From Patescibacteria group bacterium (lineage in GTDB: Bacteria; Patescibacteriota; WWE3; UBA101185; UBA10185), in NCBI GenBank assembly GCA_018056275.1, contig JAGPFW010000027.1:1-9210 (forward strand): a DNA stretch of 9,210 nt, written 5' to 3'. A program made the translations under genes and the position numbers. This document shows, in pieces, positions 6,331 through 9,210 of the stretch (the stretch's first letter is position 1; every line of letters starts with the position of its first letter). The notes below the pieces were generated by a model. That model saw only the letters and a program-made list of their open reading frames with translations. It was not told the DNA's origin and made no database searches.

Positions 6331-6405
6331 CGCGGGGTGGAGGAGTGGTTACCTCGTCAGGCTCATAATCTGAAGACCCTGGTTCGAACCCAGGCCCCGC
6401 AACCA
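6331..6405 (+). tRNA. Initiator tRNA-fMet (anticodon CAU)
   Basis: Acceptor CGCGGGG/CCCCGCA leaves the C1-A72 mismatch that marks bacterial initiators, and the D stem GAGG/CCTC has A11-U24, another initiator hallmark. The loop CTCATAA carries CAU, the T arm is CCTGG TTCGAAC CCAGG, the variable loop has four bases, and ACCA is encoded. The anticodon stem TCAGG/TCTGA gives A29-U41, G30-C40, G31-U39 in place of the three conserved G-C pairs. Confidence 0.93.
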
Positions 6406-6514
6406 ACCCGTGCAATTTTTCTGGTCAACCCTAATGTTGAAAGGTTTTAGCCGTGAAAACTCAATCTTTTATTCCTACTCTTGGATGATAAAAGGGGGGA
6501 GGTTGAATAGAATA

Positions 6515-6976
6515 ATGATACATATTGCAATAATGAAGAAAGACTGGGGACTAATTCAGAAAATTCTATCCGGAGAAAAGACTATAGAAACCCGATGGTA
6601 CAAGCATAAAGCTAAACCATGGGATTGTATAAAAAAGGGAGAGACAATTTATTTTAAAGACTCAGGAAGTCCTGTTACAGTAAAAGCTAAGGTCTCGCAA
6701 GTTGAGCAATATGAAGATTTAGATGAAGAAAAAACTAGGGAAATACTTGCAAAATACAGTCAGAAAGACTTGGGGACGTCAAATATTTCATCAGAGATAC
6801 TGGAATATATTAATGGGAAAAAATATGCAATAATTGTTCATTTGATAAATCCACAAAAAATTAAGCCATTTAATATTGATAAAAGAGGTTTTGGAGCAAT
6901 GTCGGCTTGGCTGTGTGTGACAAGTGAAGAATTAAAAAAGTTACAAAAACCATTAGTACTAACTAACTCATTATAA
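6515..6976 (+). CDS. ASCH-domain (PUA-like) protein
   Basis: From the ATG at 6515 the product is 153 aa. The N-terminal half has the ASCH pattern: HIAIMKKDWGLIQKILSGEKTIETRW (3-28), then KKGETIYFKDSGSPVTVKAKVSQVEQYEDL (40-69), where the GEKTIE..RW turn and the 'kGd.iyFk.sg.pv..ka.V..v' strand are diagnostic. The end, IDKRGFGAMSAWLCV (121-135), is also conserved in relatives I recall. ASCH folds bind RNA or modified nucleotides, and some have nucleoside-processing or RNA-related activity; the substrate here is unknown. The frame stays open upstream to 6410, immediately after tRNA-fMet, but residues encoded there do not resemble the domain. A purine run GGGGGGAGG (6494-6502) lies 12 nt before 6515, a long but usable spacing. 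The methyltransferase follows after 8 bp, so the two form an operon. Confidence 0.75.
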   Translation: MIHIAIMKKDWGLIQKILSGEKTIETRWYKHKAKPWDCIKKGETIYFKDSGSPVTVKAKVSQVEQYEDLDEEKTREILAKYSQKDLGTSNISSEILEYINGKKYAIIVHLINPQKIKPFNIDKRGFGAMSAWLCVTSEELKKLQKPLVLTNSL

Positions 6977-6984
6977 AAGTAATT

Positions 6985-7617
6985 ATGGATATATCTAAAA
7001 TTAAGCAAGAGTTGAAGATAGCTTATGATAAGGATTCAAAACGAAGGTCAGATAAAGACTATAAAAGGGATGATTGGAAAATAAAACTTAGGAAAAAGTT
7101 TTTAGATTTATTGAAAAAAGAAAATAAAAAAACTCTACTAGAACTTGGGGCTGGTGCTGGTATGGATTCCAAATATTTTAGTGAAAATGGAATAAATGTT
7201 TTATCAACAGATCTATCTGAAGGAATGGTAAATGCTTGCAAACAAATAGGTTTGAATGCGGTTGTACTTGATCTATATGAAATATCATCGTTAAACAAGA
7301 AGTTTGATGCTGTATTTTCAATGAATGTATTACTTCATGTACCCAAAAATGATTTATCAAAGGTTTTGAAAGATATCCATAATACATTAAATAAAAATGG
7401 TCTGTTTTATTATGGAGTATATGGGGGAGTAGATGAAGAAAGTACCTTTACGGACAATCAAAAGATGGGTTTACCAAGATTCTTTTCATTTCTATCAGAT
7501 GAAACAATTACTAATTTGGTTAAAGAGTTTTTTGAAGTCATAGAATTCGAAACAGTAGATATTCATGCTAAAAGAGAAGGGTTTCATTATCAATCACTAA
7601 TACTAAGAAAAAAATAG
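6985..7617 (+). CDS. Class I SAM-dependent methyltransferase
   Basis: The 210-aa product has a basic N-terminal segment (1-48), SAM-binding motif I LLELGAGAG (51-59), the acidic end of strand 2 STDLSEGM with D76 (74-81), a motif resembling post-II VVLDLYE (93-99), motif IV FDAVFSMNVLLHVP (107-120) and the following helix/strand LSKVLKDIHNTLNKNGLFYYGVY (124-146). This is a UbiE/Methyltransf_11-type small-molecule layout, but nothing identifies the substrate. Length is normal and no catalytic gap is seen. It starts 8 bp after the ASCH gene without a convincing Shine-Dalgarno, and both genes share AT-rich, Lys-rich composition unlike the neighbouring housekeeping genes, a hint of shared acquisition. 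Confidence 0.85.
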   Translation: MDISKIKQELKIAYDKDSKRRSDKDYKRDDWKIKLRKKFLDLLKKENKKTLLELGAGAGMDSKYFSENGINVLSTDLSEGMVNACKQIGLNAVVLDLYEISSLNKKFDAVFSMNVLLHVPKNDLSKVLKDIHNTLNKNGLFYYGVYGGVDEESTFTDNQKMGLPRFFSFLSDETITNLVKEFFEVIEFETVDIHAKREGFHYQSLILRKK

Positions 7618-8091
7618 AGCTTAATACTATTTAGGTTTTCTCAGCTAAGTAAAGTTGTAAAGTAAAGAGCCAGCCAATGCATTCAAATTTTTGGAACTAG
7701 AACTTCTATAAATTTTAGCGCCCTTATCTCTTCTGTAAAACATGACTGTTCCTTATTGATAAGCTAAATGCCAGTTTGAGCAACGCCAACTCTCCTCAAA
7801 ATGAAAATAGTTACAAATTCCATTTTGAAAAGTTTTTTTACGCCAATATCAATACTTTTCATCCTTTTGTCGTGTTTAAAACTCGGAAACTATTATTGTA
7901 GATCAAACATTCGTAACCCATACAGGAATGATAAAATTAGTTCTGACTGAGAATAATTTTTGATTAAAACCAGCAATCCAGTTGAAAATTAGCCTCGGCA
8001 AACGTATACTTGCATGCGGACAAGTGGTGGGGTGGCCCTTGATTTTGTCCAGGATCTTACGACCAAGAATAATCAAACACCCGAAGGTTGG
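7618..8091. other. 474-bp gap without a convincing gene; two tiny ORFs and inverted repeats
   Basis: No frame is open for 60 codons. Three items are visible. First, on the plus strand 7801-7950 encodes 49 aa with a basic start, a hydrophobic core and FILLSCLKLG, resembling a lipoprotein signal, but no Shine-Dalgarno. Second, on the minus strand 7743-7645 encodes a basic 32-aa peptide starting MFYRRDKGAK, with AAGGA 6 nt before its ATG. Third, TCAAAATG (7796-7803) and CATTTTGA (7821-7828) are exact inverted arms followed by a T-run (7834-7840). The right end can also fold: GGGTG (8030-8034) with CACCC (8078-8082) and TTGATT (8039-8044) with AATCAA (8071-8076). None is secure. The block could be a decayed gene, an untranslated RNA or spacer. 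Confidence 0.4.
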
Positions 8092-8168
8092 GCCAATGTA
8101 GCTCAGTTGGTTAGAGCGGGCGTTTCATAAGCGCCAGGTCCTTGGTTCGATCCCAAGCATTGGCACCA
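8092..8168 (+). tRNA. tRNA-Met, elongator (anticodon CAU)
   Basis: Acceptor GCCAATG/CATTGGC is fully paired, with no C1-A72 mismatch, so it is not an initiator. The D stem is GCTC/GAGC, the anticodon stem GGCGT/GCGCC with a closing U-G pair, the loop TTCATAA, the T stem CTTGG/CCAAG, and ACCA is encoded. A CAU anticodon can also belong to tRNA-Ile2, where C34 becomes lysidine; the loop looks more like elongator Met, but the distinction is not certain from sequence alone. Confidence 0.85.
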
Positions 8169-8261
8169 TGAGTTGGAGGTTGTCTGTCGTGTTAGTTGAC
8201 ATATACAATCCACTAAAATTTCCACCTTTTTGTAGATACTCACCTCAATGTACCGATATAG

Positions 8262-8267
8262 TATAAT
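8262..8267 (+). promoter_or_regulatory. -10 box of the epimerase gene
   Basis: A perfect TATAAT ends 8 nt before the ATG at 8276, with no Shine-Dalgarno between. The -35 position at 17-bp spacing (CTCACC, 8239-8244) is weak. A perfect TTGACA at 8196-8201 lies too far upstream to pair with this box. Confidence 0.5.
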
Positions 8268-8275
8268 CACTTTGT

Positions 8276-9210
8276 ATGAAAATACTCGTTACGGGGGCAG
8301 CAGGATTTATTGGGTCCAACTTAACAAATTATCTTCTCCAAAGAGACTACGAAGTCGTTGCAATCGATAATTTCAACGATTTTTACAACCCAAAAATTAA
8401 AGAATTCCATATTGAGCCTTTTGTTGCTCATCCCAAATTCACGCTTTATCGTACAGACATTTCGGAAAGAGATGCCGTTAAAAAAGTATTTGAGGAAAAC
8501 CCTGACATGGAAGCAGTGGTACATTTAGCGGCATGGGCTGGCGTAACGCAGTCTGTAGAGAATCCCCATGTTTTTGTAAAGGATAATGTTTTAGGTACAA
8601 ACAACATAACCGATTATTGTGTTGAGTATGGCGTGAACAATTTTATTTTTGCGTCCACCTCATCGGTTTATGGAGATAATCCAACTCCTTTTACAGAGGA
8701 TATGGACACTAGTCATCCAAATGCGCCTTATCCTGCCACAAAAAAAGCAACGGAGGTTCTACTTTACACAATTTCTAAGAACAAGAATCTAAATGTAACA
8801 ATTTTTAGATTCTTTAATCCTTTGGGACCAAATTTAAGACCAGACATGGCATTGCCAAAACTTATTAAATCTGCCGAATATGGAAAAGTTTTTGAGATAT
8901 GGATTGATCCTGTGAATAGTGCGAGAGATTATGTGTACATAGATGATATGTCCAAATCCATTGAATATGTTATTAATAACCCTTTAAAATATGAAATATT
9001 AAACTTGGGGAACTCGGTGGCTACAAGATTACAGGATTTGATAGAAGTTGTGCAGCAGGTCACTGGAAAGAAAATAACGGCGGTGGAGAACTTTTTACTG
9101 GGGCAGATGAAAGAAACTTTTGCGGATATCTCAAGGGCGCAGAATCTTATTGGATATGCTCCTTCTACAACACTGAGAGAGATGGTTCAAAGATATTATG
9201 ATTGGTTCTT
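8276..9210 (+). CDS. NAD-dependent nucleotide-sugar epimerase, UDP-glucuronate 4-epimerase-like (3' end beyond window)
   Basis: This is an extended short-chain dehydrogenase, 311 codons visible. The N-terminal Rossmann fold has GAAGFIG (7-13) and the acidic D31 (VVAIDNF), typical of NAD use. Other landmarks are HLAAWAGVTQSVENP (83-97), the catalytic STSSVYG (127-133), and Y152-xxx-K156 (YPATKKATE). FRFFNPLGPNLRPDMAL (177-193) and the RDYVYIDDM block (217-225) match UDP-glucuronate/UDP-glucose 4-epimerases, as does the ETFADISRAQNLIGYAPSTTLREMVQRYYDW end (280-310). Relatives are about 310-340 aa, so only a few residues are missing. It would interconvert UDP-sugars for cell-surface polysaccharide; the exact sugar is not determined. 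The start is the ATG at 8276 because the nucleotide-binding motif follows at once. No Shine-Dalgarno; TATAAT lies 8 nt upstream. Confidence 0.88.
   Translation, partial: MKILVTGAAGFIGSNLTNYLLQRDYEVVAIDNFNDFYNPKIKEFHIEPFVAHPKFTLYRTDISERDAVKKVFEENPDMEAVVHLAAWAGVTQSVENPHVFVKDNVLGTNNITDYCVEYGVNNFIFASTSSVYGDNPTPFTEDMDTSHPNAPYPATKKATEVLLYTISKNKNLNVTIFRFFNPLGPNLRPDMALPKLIKSAEYGKVFEIWIDPVNSARDYVYIDDMSKSIEYVINNPLKYEILNLGNSVATRLQDLIEVVQQVTGKKITAVENFLLGQMKETFADISRAQNLIGYAPSTTLREMVQRYYDWF

Noticed and set aside
6035..6415. Minus-strand 126-codon open frame starting MHGLVAGPGFEPG
   Set aside because: It is the antisense of the FtsB-like gene and tRNA-fMet; the PGFEPGSSDYEPDEV string is the familiar false translation of a tRNA gene.
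6331..8168. tRNA-fMet and tRNA-Met T arms as flanking attachment-site repeats
   Set aside because: The shared bases are the universally conserved T-arm and CCA; the acceptor stems differ, so there is no real direct repeat.
8321..8524. Minus-strand 67-codon open frame
   Set aside because: It lies entirely antisense to the well-supported epimerase gene and has no recognisable domain.
1..9210. CRISPR array, IS element, rRNA or riboswitch
   Set aside because: No spaced direct repeats, transposase, rRNA segment or recognisable aptamer core was seen on either strand.

Overview
The window reads as a gene-dense, AT-rich (roughly 35-40 % G+C by eye) bacterial chromosome segment, most likely from the Candidate Phyla Radiation (Patescibacteria). 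The clues are a PrgI-type protein, a prolyl-tRNA synthetase without its editing insertion, an FtsB/DivIC protein with a long tail ending in a W..LLF motif, an ASCH protein of a type I associate with these genomes, many small conserved membrane proteins, and tRNA genes that encode their own CCA. No rRNA or other phylogenetic marker is present, so the assignment is an inference.

Layout. On the minus strand at the left are a partial prgI (runs off the left edge), proS, a YopX-domain protein and a small membrane protein (1-2460); the last three form an apparent operon reading leftward into prgI, which also has its own promoter. A short divergent intergenic region with a perfect 9-bp palindrome separates these from a plus-strand atypical OmpR/PhoB-type response regulator and a two-helix membrane protein (2567-3890). 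Next come tRNA-Arg(GCG) and tRNA-Ala(CGC), a nuclease-like gene, and, converging on it, a tyrosine recombinase lacking two canonical catalytic residues (4043-5751). Divergent from the recombinase is an FtsB/DivIC-like division gene followed by an initiator tRNA-fMet. A visibly more AT-rich stretch then carries an ASCH-domain gene, a SAM methyltransferase and a 474-bp gap without a convincing gene. It ends at a second CAU-anticodon tRNA (elongator Met), followed by a nucleotide-sugar epimerase gene cut by the right edge.

How it fits together. Most genes are housekeeping: aminoacylation, tRNA supply, division and surface sugar precursors. Small regulators and possible mobile or defence-related genes lie among them. 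A recurring feature is that genes starting a transcription unit (prgI, the 2460 membrane gene, the 3309 membrane gene, the FtsB-like gene, the epimerase) have a -10-like box ending only 6-9 nt before the start codon and no Shine-Dalgarno sequence. The operon-internal proS and yopX genes do have Shine-Dalgarno sequences. This points to leaderless transcripts for promoter-proximal genes.

No complete new multi-gene system is evident. The best leads are the leaderless pattern, the degenerate recombinase/nuclease pair next to the tRNAs, the non-canonical initiator tRNA anticodon stem, and the Arg tRNA with a genomic GCG anticodon.
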